From assembly GCF_000521505.1 (NCBI RefSeq), contig NZ_CP003915.1, forward strand, positions 558,001 to 622,000: a stretch of DNA of 64,000 nucleotides. The letters run 5' to 3'. The stretch is from Advenella mimigardefordensis DPN7. Lineage in GTDB: Bacteria; Pseudomonadota; Gammaproteobacteria; Burkholderiales; Burkholderiaceae_B. A program made the position numbers and the translations under genes. Shown here piece after piece: positions 1 through 8,299 of the stretch; the first letter of the stretch is position 1; each line of letters opens with the position of its first letter. The notes below the pieces were generated by a model. That model was not told the DNA's origin, searched no databases, and saw only the letters and a list, made by a program, of their open reading frames with translations.

Positions 1-210
1 GGCATTCCCGACAACAGTTACTTTTATTTTGTCCACAGTTATTATGTTGATCCTGCAGATTCCGCCATTTCGGTGGGAGAAACGGTATACGGACACAATT
101 TCACCTGTGCCGTGGCACGGGATAATATCTTTGCAGTACAGTTCCACCCCGAAAAAAGCGCGGAATTTGGCTTGCGTCTTTATCGGAATTTTGTAAACTG
201 GAATATCTGA
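1..210 (+). CDS. hisH: Imidazole glycerol phosphate synthase glutaminase subunit HisH (3' part)
   Basis: Partial gene: an open frame enters at base 1 and stops with TGA at 208-210, giving the last 69 residues. HisH releases ammonia from glutamine and passes it to HisF in histidine synthesis. Seen: the class I glutamine amidotransferase ending, with FVHSYYV and then AVQFHPEKS, which holds the catalytic His and Glu of the Cys-His-Glu triad (the Cys lies outside the window). It ends 92 bp before hisA in the usual hisHAFIE order. Confidence 0.95.
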   Translation, partial: GIPDNSYFYFVHSYYVDPADSAISVGETVYGHNFTCAVARDNIFAVQFHPEKSAEFGLRLYRNFVNWNI

Positions 211-302
211 CCATATTTAGGTCATGGCAGTTGGGTGAATTGTGAAACCGCAACAGGTGTTCATGATTTTAATTTTATTCTTATTTTGATAATCTGATTG
301 TT

Positions 303-1055
303 ATGCTGCTCATACCAGCCATTGATTTAAAGGACGGGCGCTGTGTCCGCCTGCGCCAGGGGGACTTGCAGGATGCCACCATTTTTTCCGAAGACCCGGT
401 TACCGTCGCGGAACAATGGTACGACCAGGGCGCAAGACGCCTGCATCTGGTTGACCTGAACGGAGCCGTTGCCGGCAAGCCCAAAAACGAAGATGTGATC
501 AAGGCCATCGTACGGGCCGTCGGCGACGACATTCCGGTGCAGATCGGCGGTGGCATTCGCGACCTGGACACCATTGAACGGTATCTGGATTTCGGTATCC
601 AATATATCATTATCGGGACGGCAGCCGTAAAGGATCCCGGCTTTCTGCAGGATGCCTGCAGCGCTTTCCCTGGCAATATCATCGTGGGGCTCGATGCGCG
701 TGACGGCAAGGTCGCTACCGACGGGTGGAGCAAGCTCACCCGACACGACGTACTTGATCTTGGTCGCAAATTCGAAGACTACGGTGTTGAATCCATTATC
801 TATACCGATATCGGTCGCGACGGCATGCTGACCGGCGTCAATATTGAAGCCACCGTACGTCTGGCGCAACACGTGAGAATCCCGGTGATTGCCTCGGGCG
901 GTGTGACCGATCTGAGCGACATCGAAGCCTTGTGTGCGGTTGAACAGGAGGGCGTCGAAGGCGTTATTCTGGGACGCAGCATTTACGAAGGTACGCTGGA
1001 TTTTCAGGCTGCACAGGATATGGCAGACGAACTGAACGGGGATGAGCAGGAGTGA
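303..1055 (+). CDS. hisA: ProFAR isomerase HisA
   Basis: Isomerises ProFAR to PRFAR in histidine biosynthesis. 250 residues, the normal length for this single-domain (beta/alpha)8 barrel. The catalytic aspartates are visible: Asp8 in AIDLKDG and Asp131 in IVGLDARDG. The phosphate-binding glycines are in VQIGGGIR and, near the C-terminus, VIASGGV. No clear Shine-Dalgarno precedes the ATG at 303. The stop overlaps the hisF start by 4 bases (GTGA), so the two are probably translationally coupled. Confidence 0.97.
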   Translation: MLLIPAIDLKDGRCVRLRQGDLQDATIFSEDPVTVAEQWYDQGARRLHLVDLNGAVAGKPKNEDVIKAIVRAVGDDIPVQIGGGIRDLDTIERYLDFGIQYIIIGTAAVKDPGFLQDACSAFPGNIIVGLDARDGKVATDGWSKLTRHDVLDLGRKFEDYGVESIIYTDIGRDGMLTGVNIEATVRLAQHVRIPVIASGGVTDLSDIEALCAVEQEGVEGVILGRSIYEGTLDFQAAQDMADELNGDEQE

Positions 1056-1855
1056 CACAGTCTACGGCTCCGGCACACTCCCTGACCACCCGCGTCATAC
1101 CGTGCCTTGATGTCACGGCAGGGCGCGTCGTCAAAGGGGTGAATTTCGTCCAGTTGCGCGATGCCGGTGATCCGGTGGAAATTGCCAGGCGCTACAACGA
1201 GCAGGGGGCTGATGAGCTCACATTTCTGGATATTACGGCGACCAGTGATGGCAAGGATCTGACCCTGTCCATGATTGAACAGGTGGCATCGGAAGTGTTT
1301 ATTCCGCTGACGGTCGGCGGTGGCGTGCGCGCCTTGCCCGATGTACAGCGCCTGCTCAACGCCGGTGCCGACAAGGTTTCCATTAATAGTGCTGCTGTGA
1401 ATGAACCCGAGCTGGTGCGCGCCTGTGCCGATTATTACGGCTCACAATGTATTGTGGTGGCGGTTGATGCGCGACGCGTTTCGGCACCGGGAGAGCCATT
1501 GCGCTGGGAAGTGTTCACGCATGGCGGCCGCAAGCCTACGGGCATAGACGCTGTTGCCTGGGCCGTACGCATGGCCCGTTATGGCGCCGGCGAATTGTTG
1601 ATTACCAGTATGGATCAGGACGGCACACAGGCAGGGTTTGACCTGCAACTGACCCGCACGATATCGGATGCCGTGGCCGTGCCGGTCATCGCTTCGGGCG
1701 GGGTGGGTAATTTGCAGCATCTTTGCGATGGGGTGAATGAGGGTCGCGCCAGCGCGGTGCTGGCTGCCAGCATATTCCATTACGGTGATTACAGTATCGC
1801 GCAGGCCAAGGCCTATATGGCTGAGCGCGGGATACAAGTCAGGAACACGCAATGA
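1052..1855 (+). CDS. hisF: Imidazole glycerol phosphate synthase cyclase subunit HisF
   Basis: Cyclase subunit of the HisF-HisH complex; makes IGP and AICAR from PRFAR using ammonia from HisH. 267 residues. Catalytic Asp20 (RVIPCLDV) and Asp139 (VVAVDARR) are present, as is TSMDQDGT at about 186-192. The start is GTG at 1052 inside the hisA stop overlap; about ten residues precede the conserved core. It overlaps hisI by the tetranucleotide ATGA. Confidence 0.97.
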   Translation: MTQSTAPAHSLTTRVIPCLDVTAGRVVKGVNFVQLRDAGDPVEIARRYNEQGADELTFLDITATSDGKDLTLSMIEQVASEVFIPLTVGGGVRALPDVQRLLNAGADKVSINSAAVNEPELVRACADYYGSQCIVVAVDARRVSAPGEPLRWEVFTHGGRKPTGIDAVAWAVRMARYGAGELLITSMDQDGTQAGFDLQLTRTISDAVAVPVIASGGVGNLQHLCDGVNEGRASAVLAASIFHYGDYSIAQAKAYMAERGIQVRNTQ

Positions 1856-2244
1856 ACTGGATAGATGAAGTAGCATTTGATGCCGACGGCCTGGTGCCCG
1901 CGATTGCGCAGGATTGGCAGAGTGGGCGGATTCTGATGGTAGCCTGGATGAATCGCGAGGCCCTGCAGGAAACCGCGGATACCGGACGGGCCGTCTATTG
2001 GTCACGGTCGCGCAAGCGGCTCTGGCGCAAGGGCGAAGAGTCTGGCAATACCCAGCGCTTGTGTTCGCTGCGTCTGGATTGTGACGGCGACGTTGTTTTG
2101 CTGACGGTGGAACAACAGGGCGGTGTGGCGTGCCATACCGGGCGCGAGAGCTGTTTTTTTCGCGAGCTTACCGGTGAAGCATCGGCGCGGCAATGGCGGG
2201 TAACCGATGAGGTGCTCAAGGATCCGGAGACCATGTACAAATGA
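1852..2244 (+). CDS. hisI: Phosphoribosyl-AMP cyclohydrolase HisI
   Basis: Opens the adenine ring of PR-AMP to give ProFAR precursor. 130 residues, the monofunctional cyclohydrolase form; hisE is a separate downstream gene. Metal-binding residues are visible in RLDCDGD (75-80) and in the [10 protein letters not shown] stretch (Cys94, Cys101). Its start and stop both overlap the neighbouring his genes by 4 bases, a tightly packed operon. Confidence 0.96.
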   Translation: MNWIDEVAFDADGLVPAIAQDWQSGRILMVAWMNREALQETADTGRAVYWSRSRKRLWRKGEESGNTQRLCSLRLDCDGDVVLLTVEQQGGVACHTGRESCFFRELTGEASARQWRVTDEVLKDPETMYK

Positions 2245-2594
2245 CGCAAGCTAACCTGCCTGCTCCGGCGGCTGATATTCTGGCTCGTTTGGCTGATGTA
2301 CTGGAAACGCGCAGGCCACAGGCCGGCGGCGATTCACAAACGTCATATACCGCCAAACTGCTGGCGCGCGGACCCGATGCCTTCCTCAAGAAAATCGGCG
2401 AAGAAGCAACCGAATTGGTGATGGCGGCAAAAGATGGCGTACCAGAGCGGATTGTTTCTGAAACAGCGGACTTGTGGTTTCACTGTCTGGTCGCGCTCAC
2501 GCATTATGGATTACGGCCTGAAGATGTGCTGGCCGAACTGGCCCGTCGTGAGGGTATGTCAGGCCTTGAGGAAAAAGCAGCCCGTAAGCAATAA
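2241..2594 (+). CDS. hisE: Phosphoribosyl-ATP pyrophosphatase HisE
   Basis: Hydrolyses PR-ATP to PR-AMP, the second step of histidine synthesis. 117 residues of the all-helical MazG-like fold; the metal-binding signature [13 protein letters not shown] and the following ETADLWFH are clear. It overlaps hisI by 4 bases and is the last his gene. About 124 bp separate it from tatA, which has its own promoter. Confidence 0.96.
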   Translation: MTQANLPAPAADILARLADVLETRRPQAGGDSQTSYTAKLLARGPDAFLKKIGEEATELVMAAKDGVPERIVSETADLWFHCLVALTHYGLRPEDVLAELARREGMSGLEEKAARKQ

Positions 2595-2673
2595 AGAGTG
2601 CATGCAGCGCATGTTATGGCAGTTCTCGCTGCGATGACATTGATGATATTTCGTTATTGATTCGTAAATAAAT

Positions 2674-2682
2674 TGGTATAGT
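2674..2682 (+). promoter_or_regulatory. Extended -10 promoter for tatABC
   Basis: TGGTATAGT is an extended -10 (TGnTATAGT), 37 bp upstream of the tatA ATG. No good -35 lies at 17 bp (TTGATT at 2657 is only 14 bp away), which fits an extended -10 promoter. Inference from sequence only. Confidence 0.5.
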
Positions 2683-2718
2683 ATGCGTATTCACGCAATC
2701 TGATTTCAGGAGTAAAAC

Positions 2719-2979
2719 ATGGGCAGTTTAAGTATCTGGCACTGGTTGATCGTACTGGTCATTGTCGCCCTTATTTTCGGTACCAAAAAGCTGCGCAACG
2801 TAGGCGAAGATCTGGGTGGTGCCGTCAAAGGATTCAAAAAAGGTATCAAGGACGCCAATGATGAAGCCGATTCGTCCAAAGACGATGGCATCAATCGCAA
2901 GGTCGCCGACACGCAGGACACGGCAGCACCGGCCAAGCCGGACGCGATCGACGTGCAGGCTCGCGAAAAGTCCGAATAA
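2719..2979 (+). CDS. tatA: Sec-independent protein translocase subunit TatA
   Basis: Pore-forming subunit of the twin-arginine translocase, which exports folded proteins across the inner membrane. 86 residues. One N-terminal membrane helix ([15 protein letters not shown]), the FG hinge, then an amphipathic helix with [11 protein letters not shown], and a charged soluble tail. RBS CAGGAGT lies 8 bases before the ATG. First gene of tatABC, behind its own likely promoter. Confidence 0.96.
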   Translation: MGSLSIWHWLIVLVIVALIFGTKKLRNVGEDLGGAVKGFKKGIKDANDEADSSKDDGINRKVADTQDTAAPAKPDAIDVQAREKSE

Positions 2980-3046
2980 TCATCTCATGCCGACTATCGG
3001 CATCAGTTGCGGCATAGACCGCCGGTCTTCTTGAAAAGTAGCAAGT

Positions 3047-3745
3047 ATGTTTGGTTTAAGCTTCGGAGAGCTGTTCGTTATTGGTGTGGTGGGGCTGATT
3101 GTGATCGGCCCCGAGCGCCTGCCTACGGTCGCCCGTACGCTGGGCCATCTGGTAGGTCGTGCCCAGCGCTACGTGAACGATGTCAAAAGCGATATTCAGC
3201 GCGAAGTGGATATCCAGGAAATTGCCAAAATAAAAGAAGAAATGCAGTCGGCCGTGAGTGACGTCAAATCCTCGGTAGAAGATACGGCCAGCGCCTTGCG
3301 CAACCCGGTCAATGCCCTGAGGGACGACCTGGAGCGCACGGGTGCTTCGTTGCGCGATAGCGTCAACCCGAACACCACAAACACAACGTCGTCACAAGCG
3401 GATGCGGCTGACGCAGCCAATTCTGCTTCCGATGCGCAGGCCGATACAACCCGCCATGCGGCGGGTCTTTTCGATACGCCGGCACCGGCCACTGATTCAC
3501 CATCTGCCGGCGTAGCCGATGTGACCGCTCCCCTGACAGAGCCTCCGCTGGAACCGGCCAGTGGTGCTGAGGCTAAGTCCGCTGAAACAGTCAATGCAAC
3601 GCCGCCTGCTGCTCCTGCATCGGCTGGCAAGCCGGTTTCGTCGACGGCTTCCAGCCCATCCGCTGGGCCTGAGCAGCCCAGTGTCAAGCCTACTGAAGCC
3701 GATGCGCCGGCATCGGCCGTTACCCGTTCCGATAAGCATTCCTGA
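3047..3745 (+). CDS. tatB: Sec-independent protein translocase subunit TatB
   Basis: Tat receptor subunit that works with TatC to bind twin-arginine signals. 232 residues, longer than E. coli TatB (171). The conserved N-terminus MFGLSFGELFVIGVVGLIVIG, PERLP and the amphipathic helix through about residue 60 are present. Residues from about 100 to the end are a low-complexity Ala/Pro/Ser/Thr tail of variable type. Its stop overlaps the tatC start in TGATG. Confidence 0.95.
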   Translation: MFGLSFGELFVIGVVGLIVIGPERLPTVARTLGHLVGRAQRYVNDVKSDIQREVDIQEIAKIKEEMQSAVSDVKSSVEDTASALRNPVNALRDDLERTGASLRDSVNPNTTNTTSSQADAADAANSASDAQADTTRHAAGLFDTPAPATDSPSAGVADVTAPLTEPPLEPASGAEAKSAETVNATPPAAPASAGKPVSSTASSPSAGPEQPSVKPTEADAPASAVTRSDKHS

Positions 3746-4536
3746 TGCCTAATCCCATTCTTCCTCCCGATAGCTCGCAGGAAAGTCTGCCTGAAGACAG
3801 CTTTTTCTCCCATCTGATCGAATTGCGGACCCGCCTGATCCGGGCGCTGCTGGCGGTGATCGGGGTGTTTGCCATTCTGTGTATCTATCCGGGCACGGGC
3901 GCGGTCTACGACTTTATCGCGCAGCCCATGATTGCGTCGCTGCCTGCCGGCAATCGCATGATCGCCACCGGCGTGATCACGCCGTTTTTGGTGCCGCTCA
4001 AAGTCACACTATTGCTGGCCTTCATGATCGCGCTGCCTTATGTGCTGTACCAGGCATGGGCGTTTATCGCGCCGGGCCTGTACCGACATGAGAAGCAACT
4101 GGCCATGCCGCTGGTCATCTCCAGCACGCTGCTGTTCTTTTTTGGCATGGCTTTCTGCTACTACATTGTTTTCCATACCATCTTTCATTTCATTGCGATG
4201 GTCTCGCCCGAATCGATCAATTTCGCACCGGATATCGAGGCGTATCTTGGCTTTGTGATGACCATGTTCCTGGCCTTTGGTGTCACCTTTGAGGTACCCA
4301 TTGTCGTGGTGGTGCTGGTGAGCACCGGGGTGATTTCCGTAGAGAAACTCAAGGCCATGCGCGGTTACGTGATTGTGGGTGCCTTTGTTGTGGCGGCCAT
4401 CGTGACGCCGCCCGACGTCATGTCGCAATTGCTGCTGGCGGTGCCGCTGTGCCTGTTGTTTGAACTGGGGCTGTTCGCAGCGCGCTTTATCAAAGTGCGC
4501 GAGCTGAATCGGGACGAATCAGAAACGGAACAGTAG
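3745..4536 (+). CDS. tatC: Sec-independent protein translocase subunit TatC
   Basis: Multi-spanning core of the Tat signal receptor. 263 residues with six predicted membrane segments. Family signatures are visible: FFSHLIELRTRLIRA near the N-terminus, the FLVPLKV/YQAWAFIAPGLYRHEK region, and FGVTFEVPIVV. Its start overlaps the tatB stop. The Rieske protein encoded at 7604 in this window carries a twin-arginine signal and is a likely substrate. Confidence 0.97.
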   Translation: MPNPILPPDSSQESLPEDSFFSHLIELRTRLIRALLAVIGVFAILCIYPGTGAVYDFIAQPMIASLPAGNRMIATGVITPFLVPLKVTLLLAFMIALPYVLYQAWAFIAPGLYRHEKQLAMPLVISSTLLFFFGMAFCYYIVFHTIFHFIAMVSPESINFAPDIEAYLGFVMTMFLAFGVTFEVPIVVVVLVSTGVISVEKLKAMRGYVIVGAFVVAAIVTPPDVMSQLLLAVPLCLLFELGLFAARFIKVRELNRDESETEQ

Positions 4537-4623
4537 GGCGATTGCCTGGACTGGCACGGGCGGCAAGTGGCGCTAAACCGGACGCCTGAGCGGGCGTTGG
4601 TGTCCTTAGGGGCGGCAGCGCTG

Positions 4624-4692
4624 ACGGGCCTGAGTATAACGGGCCTGAACATAACGGACCTGAATATAACGGACCTTAACATAAAGGCCCTG
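4624..4692. repeat. 15-bp tandem repeat, about 4.6 copies
   Basis: Four consecutive 15-bp units (4624, 4639, 4654, 4669) of consensus ACGGRCCTGAAYATA, plus a 9-bp partial copy ending at 4692. The tract lies between the convergent tatC and degS genes, 18 bp beyond the degS stop. The minus-strand reading gives pentapeptide repeats (RPVIL-like), but that frame has no start signal or domain, so it is treated as non-coding. Confidence 0.85.
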
Positions 4693-4710
4693 TCAGGGAT
4701 CTCGTTGTGA

Positions 4711-5862
4711 TCAGTTGGTGGTGGTGATCTGTGGCCGTTTACCCAGCGTGACGATGAAGTCATGCTTTTTGCCGCCACGCAAAACGGTGAAGGTCACTTT
4801 TGACTGGGGCGCAAACTCGGCGATTTTGTTCAGCAAATGATCGGTACCTGCAATTTCCTCGCCATTGGCCGCCAGCAGAATATCACCCACCAGCAGGCCC
4901 GCCTGTCCAGCCGGTCCATTAGGTGCCAGCGTGGCAATAATCACCCCATTTGTATTTTTCAGATTGAAGGCCCGCGACAGATCGGTCGTGATGTCCTGCG
5001 GCTCTATGCCAAGCCAGCCGCGCGAGACGCTCCCGGTCTTGATGATTTCGTCCATGATGCGCATGGCGGTATCGGCGGGAGTGGCAAAGCCAATGCCCAG
5101 CGAGCCGCCGGCATCCGATTCCGTATAGATGGCGGTGTTGATACCAATCAGATCGCCGTGTGTATTGATAAGTGCGCCGCCTGAATTGCCGGGATTGATA
5201 GCGGCATCGGTCTGAATGAAATTTTCATAGGTATTGATTCCCAGGCCGGTGCGTCCCAGCGCCGATACAATACCCATGGTGGTTGTCTGGCCCACGCCGA
5301 ACGGATTGCCAATGGCCAGGACGACGTCGCCGATCCGTGGCGTATTGCCGATGTTGTAGTGGATGACCGGCAGGTCGGGCAGATCGGCCTTCAGAACGGC
5401 CAGATCCGTATCGGGATCGGTGCCGATCAGTTTGGCCGGGGCCTTGCGTCCGTCGGTCAGGCCCACTTCAATGGAGTCGGCCGCTTCGATCACGTGATAA
5501 TTGGTCAGAATATAGCCCTTGTCCGAGGCGATGACACCGGAGCCCAGATTGGTGGGCCCCATTGTGTTCTGATCCTTGTTATCCTTGATAAACGGTTTAA
5601 GCGCAGGAACGTCCGGCAGATTCTTGAAAGGCGATTCGATGTTCTTTGTGGTATAGATATTCACAACAGACGGTGTGGCCGCCGCAACGGCCGAGGCAAA
5701 ACTCAGGCTCTCAACGGCAGAAGGCAGTACCGTAGAGGGCAACACACGCGGATTGTCACTGGCGCCGGGCGTCAGCCAGCCCGGGCGTAATGTTGTAATG
5801 GTGAAAACCAACGCCAGGCAGACGGTGACCGCCTGAGATAACAGTAACCAAAAACGATACAT
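4711..5862 (-). CDS. Periplasmic trypsin-like serine protease, DegS/HtrA type with one PDZ domain
   Basis: HtrA-family protease, likely in envelope protein quality control or sigma-E type signalling. Starting at the ATG at 5862 it has 383 residues: an N-terminal membrane anchor/signal (about 5-25), a protease domain with triad His123 (TNYHV), Asp153 (TDLAV) and Ser227 (GNSGGA), and a single PDZ domain near the C-terminus (NTNGVIIATLAPNGPAGQAG). A single PDZ and uncleaved anchor fit DegS better than DegP. An upstream in-frame start at 5955 would overlap nif3 by 82 bp, and the extra residues do not resemble a signal, so the shorter start is preferred. Confidence 0.88.
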   Translation of the reverse strand: MYRFWLLLSQAVTVCLALVFTITTLRPGWLTPGASDNPRVLPSTVLPSAVESLSFASAVAAATPSVVNIYTTKNIESPFKNLPDVPALKPFIKDNKDQNTMGPTNLGSGVIASDKGYILTNYHVIEAADSIEVGLTDGRKAPAKLIGTDPDTDLAVLKADLPDLPVIHYNIGNTPRIGDVVLAIGNPFGVGQTTTMGIVSALGRTGLGINTYENFIQTDAAINPGNSGGALINTHGDLIGINTAIYTESDAGGSLGIGFATPADTAMRIMDEIIKTGSVSRGWLGIEPQDITTDLSRAFNLKNTNGVIIATLAPNGPAGQAGLLVGDILLAANGEEIAGTDHLLNKIAEFAPQSKVTFTVLRGGKKHDFIVTLGKRPQITTTN

Positions 5863-5873
5863 AGGAAGACGTC

Positions 5874-6659
5874 GTGAATAAAATTTTCGTGCAGGATTTG
5901 CTAGGCTGGCTGGACCAGCAACTAAAACCAGCTCTCTTTCAGGATTATGCACCAAACGGGCTGCAGGTGCAGGGTAAGCCTGAAATAAAAAAAGTGATTA
6001 CAGGCGTGACGGCCTCGGCGCAACTGTTGCAAATTGCTGCAGACAAGGGGGCTGATGCCGTTCTGGTGCATCACGGATGGTTCTGGAAGGGCGAAAATCC
6101 CTGCGTGGTGGGTAGTAAATTTCGGCGCATGGAACTGGCGATCCGCCATGGGCTGAACGTCATTGGCTACCATTTGCCGCTGGATGCACACCCGGAATGG
6201 GGCAACAACGCGCAATTGGCAAGGGTTCTGGGCCTGGTTCCCGATCGCGCCGATGATGGCAGCGGACAGCCGGTGGTGTTTGGCCGAGGCGGCCTCATCT
6301 GGTCAGGCACGCTGCCACCGGGCATGCAGACGCTGGGCGAACTGGGTACACAAATTGAAACCACCCTGGGTCGGCGCCCGTTGCTTATAGGCAACAGTAA
6401 CCAGCCCTTGCGGCGTATTGCATGGTGCACCGGCGGCGCCCAGGGCATGTTCGAAGAGGCGATTGCGCGCGGAGTTGATGTCTACCTGACCGGCGAGGCA
6501 TCGGAACAGGTTTATCATCAGGCGATCGAGTCCGGTGTGGCCTATATCGGCGCCGGTCATCATGCGACCGAGCGCTATGGCGTGCAGGCGCTGGGACAGG
6601 CCGTGGCGGCGCAATTCGGTGTGGATGTGGAGTTCGTTGATCTGCCCAATCCGGTGTGA
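5874..6659 (+). CDS. Nif3-like dinuclear metal centre protein (NGG1p-interacting family)
   Basis: Member of the widespread Nif3/YbgI/DUF34 family, hexameric proteins with a di-metal site; the biochemical role is still debated (GTP cyclohydrolase-like). 261 residues with DYAPNGLQVQG, TGVTAS, VHHGWFW, the HLPLDAH region, TGEASEQVYHQA and GHHATERYGV, including the metal-ligand histidines. Start is GTG at 5874 preceded by AGGAAG at 5863-5868. This start is 11 bp from the divergent protease start codon. Confidence 0.9.
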   Translation: MNKIFVQDLLGWLDQQLKPALFQDYAPNGLQVQGKPEIKKVITGVTASAQLLQIAADKGADAVLVHHGWFWKGENPCVVGSKFRRMELAIRHGLNVIGYHLPLDAHPEWGNNAQLARVLGLVPDRADDGSGQPVVFGRGGLIWSGTLPPGMQTLGELGTQIETTLGRRPLLIGNSNQPLRRIAWCTGGAQGMFEEAIARGVDVYLTGEASEQVYHQAIESGVAYIGAGHHATERYGVQALGQAVAAQFGVDVEFVDLPNPV

Positions 6660-6720
6660 GGAAGGAGGCGGAGCACCGGCGTACTGGCAATGAGGCTCCT
6701 GATGACACTCCAGATAAGAC

Positions 6721-6888
6721 GCGCCATATGAGAAGCGTCATATGAGAAGCGTCATATGAGAAGCGTCATATGAGAAGCGTCATGTGAGAAGCGTCATGTG
6801 AGAAGCGTCATGTGAGAGGCGTCATGTGAGAGGCGTCATGTGAGAAGCGTCATGTGAGAAGCGTCATGTGAGAAGCGTCATGTGATAC
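6721..6888. repeat. 14-bp tandem repeat (minisatellite), 12 copies
   Basis: Twelve contiguous 14-bp units of consensus GCGTCATRTGAGAA. Copies 2-4 are identical with CATATG (copy 1 has GCGCC); copies 5-12 have CATGTG, two of them ending GAG instead of GAA. The last copy degenerates to GATAC. The block lies between the nif3 stop and a bidirectional terminator, so it would be transcribed as the nif3 3' end. The period is not a multiple of three. Confidence 0.95.
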
Positions 6889-6912
6889 GGGCCATAGGAG
6901 ACGCCAACAGAC

Positions 6913-6957
6913 GAAAAAAAACAACATCTGCCGTTGCTTGCAGATGTTGTTTTTTTA
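6913..6957. terminator. Bidirectional intrinsic terminator (nif3 / mscL)
   Basis: Perfect 11-bp stem ACAACATCTGC / GCAGATGTTGT (6921-6931, 6940-6950) with an 8-nt loop, flanked by an A-run on the left and a T-run on the right. It can end both the rightward nif3 transcript and the leftward mscL transcript. Confidence 0.9.
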
Positions 6958-7027
6958 CTTCAGGCCTTGCCGCTGATGATGCGGTTCCAGCAACCGAGGC
7001 GCTGGTAGTGACAAGGTCTGTGACCGA

Positions 7028-7483
7028 TCAGACCGTAGGTTTCTGACGCAGCAGGTCGCGGATTTCCTTGAGCAGGGCGACATCGGCCGGATCGGCTTCG
7101 ACTTCGGCTTCTTTTTCTTTTTCAAAGGTGGCGCGTGCTTTGGCAACGGCTTTGACCAGGCAGAAGATCACCAGAGCCAGCAGGACGAAATTGATGAAGA
7201 TCGTGAGAAAGTTACCGTAAGCCAGCAGATTGGCGCCGGCTTTACTCATGGCTTCGTAAGTACGTGCCCCGGTGTAGCCATCGGGTTCGGATAAGACAAT
7301 GAATTTGTTGGCAAAATCAACAGATCCGCCGAGGATGAAATTGATCACGGGCATGATGACGTCTTTAACTAAAGAGTCAATGATCTTTCCGAAAGCGGCG
7401 CCGATAATCACACCAACGGCCAGATCAATCATGTTGCCTTTGATTGCAAACTCTTTGAACTCGTTTATAAAACCTTTACTCAT
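7028..7483 (-). CDS. mscL: Large-conductance mechanosensitive channel MscL
   Basis: Tension-gated pentameric inner-membrane channel that releases solutes on hypo-osmotic shock. 151 residues, slightly longer than E. coli MscL (136). N-terminal helix [30 protein letters not shown] with the TM1 gate, periplasmic loop about 50-80, TM2 ([16 protein letters not shown]), and a charged C-terminal bundle ending [11 protein letters not shown]. Divergent from petA. Confidence 0.97.
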   Translation of the reverse strand: MSKGFINEFKEFAIKGNMIDLAVGVIIGAAFGKIIDSLVKDVIMPVINFILGGSVDFANKFIVLSEPDGYTGARTYEAMSKAGANLLAYGNFLTIFINFVLLALVIFCLVKAVAKARATFEKEKEAEVEADPADVALLKEIRDLLRQKPTV

Positions 7484-7535
7484 GATTATGTCCTTTTTTC
7501 CACGCCCGGCTCGGGCACCGGTATATAATAAACGG

Positions 7536-7565
7536 TTGCCAAATTATGTACACATAAAATATAGT
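7536..7565 (+). promoter_or_regulatory. Sigma-70 type promoter for petABC
   Basis: TTGCCA (7536-7541), an 18-bp spacer, then TATAGT (7560-7565). The start point would be near 7572, about 32 bases upstream of the petA ATG. Sequence-based prediction. Confidence 0.6.
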
Positions 7566-7603
7566 AAATTTTAGTACCTTGAGTGTATCAACAAGGATGG
7601 ATA

Positions 7604-8248
7604 ATGAGTCAGGATTCTATACAGCAGTATGATAATCAGGGGCCCGCATCTCCAGCGGTACTGCCCTCTGACCCGCAACGACGCTTCTGGCTGGGTACAG
7701 CCTGTGCGGTCGGTGGTGTAGCAGGAGTGGCAACAGCCGTTCCCTTTGTTGCATCAATGAACCCTTCCGATCGTGCCAAGGCGGCTGGTGCGCCAGTGGA
7801 AATCGCGCTGGGCGGTATTGCACCCGGCACCATGATTACCGCCGAATGGCAAGGCAAGCCGGTATGGGTCATCCACCGTACGCAGGCCATGATCGACGGG
7901 CTCACCAAAAACGATTCGCACCTTGCCGATCCAAAATCCGAGCGTCCTGACTACACTCCCGATTTTGCCAAGAACGAAGGCCGTTCCCGCAAGCCGGAAT
8001 GGTTTATTTGCGTTGGTATTTGCACACACCTGGGCTGTTCCCCCTCACCCCGCTTTGCCATCGGTGGCGCCGAGGGTATGGGCTCCGACTGGGAAGGCGG
8101 CTTTCTGTGCCCCTGCCATGGTTCCCATTTTGATCTGGCTGGCCGGGTTTTCAAAAACCAGCCTGCGCCCGACAATCTTCTTATTCCACCTTATTACTTT
8201 GTCGACGATAACACTGTTATGGTTGGCTTAGAAAAAGCGGAAGGCTGA
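7604..8248 (+). CDS. petA: Ubiquinol-cytochrome c reductase Rieske iron-sulfur subunit
   Basis: Electron-transfer subunit of the bc1 complex carrying a [2Fe-2S] cluster. 214 residues from the ATG at 7604 (RBS AAGGATGG; an in-frame ORF start at 7583 is less likely). Twin-arginine signal DPQRRFWLG (Arg26-Arg27) followed by a hydrophobic anchor (31-50). Cluster motifs CTHLGC (140-145) and CPCHGSH (169-175) give ligands Cys140, His142, Cys169, His172 and the Cys145-Cys171 disulfide. First gene of petABC; likely exported by the TatABC encoded at 2719-4536. Confidence 0.97.
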   Translation: MSQDSIQQYDNQGPASPAVLPSDPQRRFWLGTACAVGGVAGVATAVPFVASMNPSDRAKAAGAPVEIALGGIAPGTMITAEWQGKPVWVIHRTQAMIDGLTKNDSHLADPKSERPDYTPDFAKNEGRSRKPEWFICVGICTHLGCSPSPRFAIGGAEGMGSDWEGGFLCPCHGSHFDLAGRVFKNQPAPDNLLIPPYYFVDDNTVMVGLEKAEG

Positions 8249-8299
8249 TCCCAATGATCCGTCTGATCTCTTGCCTAGTTAGAAAAGGAGCCCTGTAAA

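Noticed and set aside
4365..4778. Minus-strand open frame with RSVIF/RPVIL pentapeptide repeats across the 15-bp repeat
   Set aside because: It is the translation of the tandem repeat plus the antisense of tatC; no ribosome site or domain supports a protein.
6721..6888. CRISPR array
   Set aside because: The 14-bp units are contiguous with no spacers and no cas genes are present.
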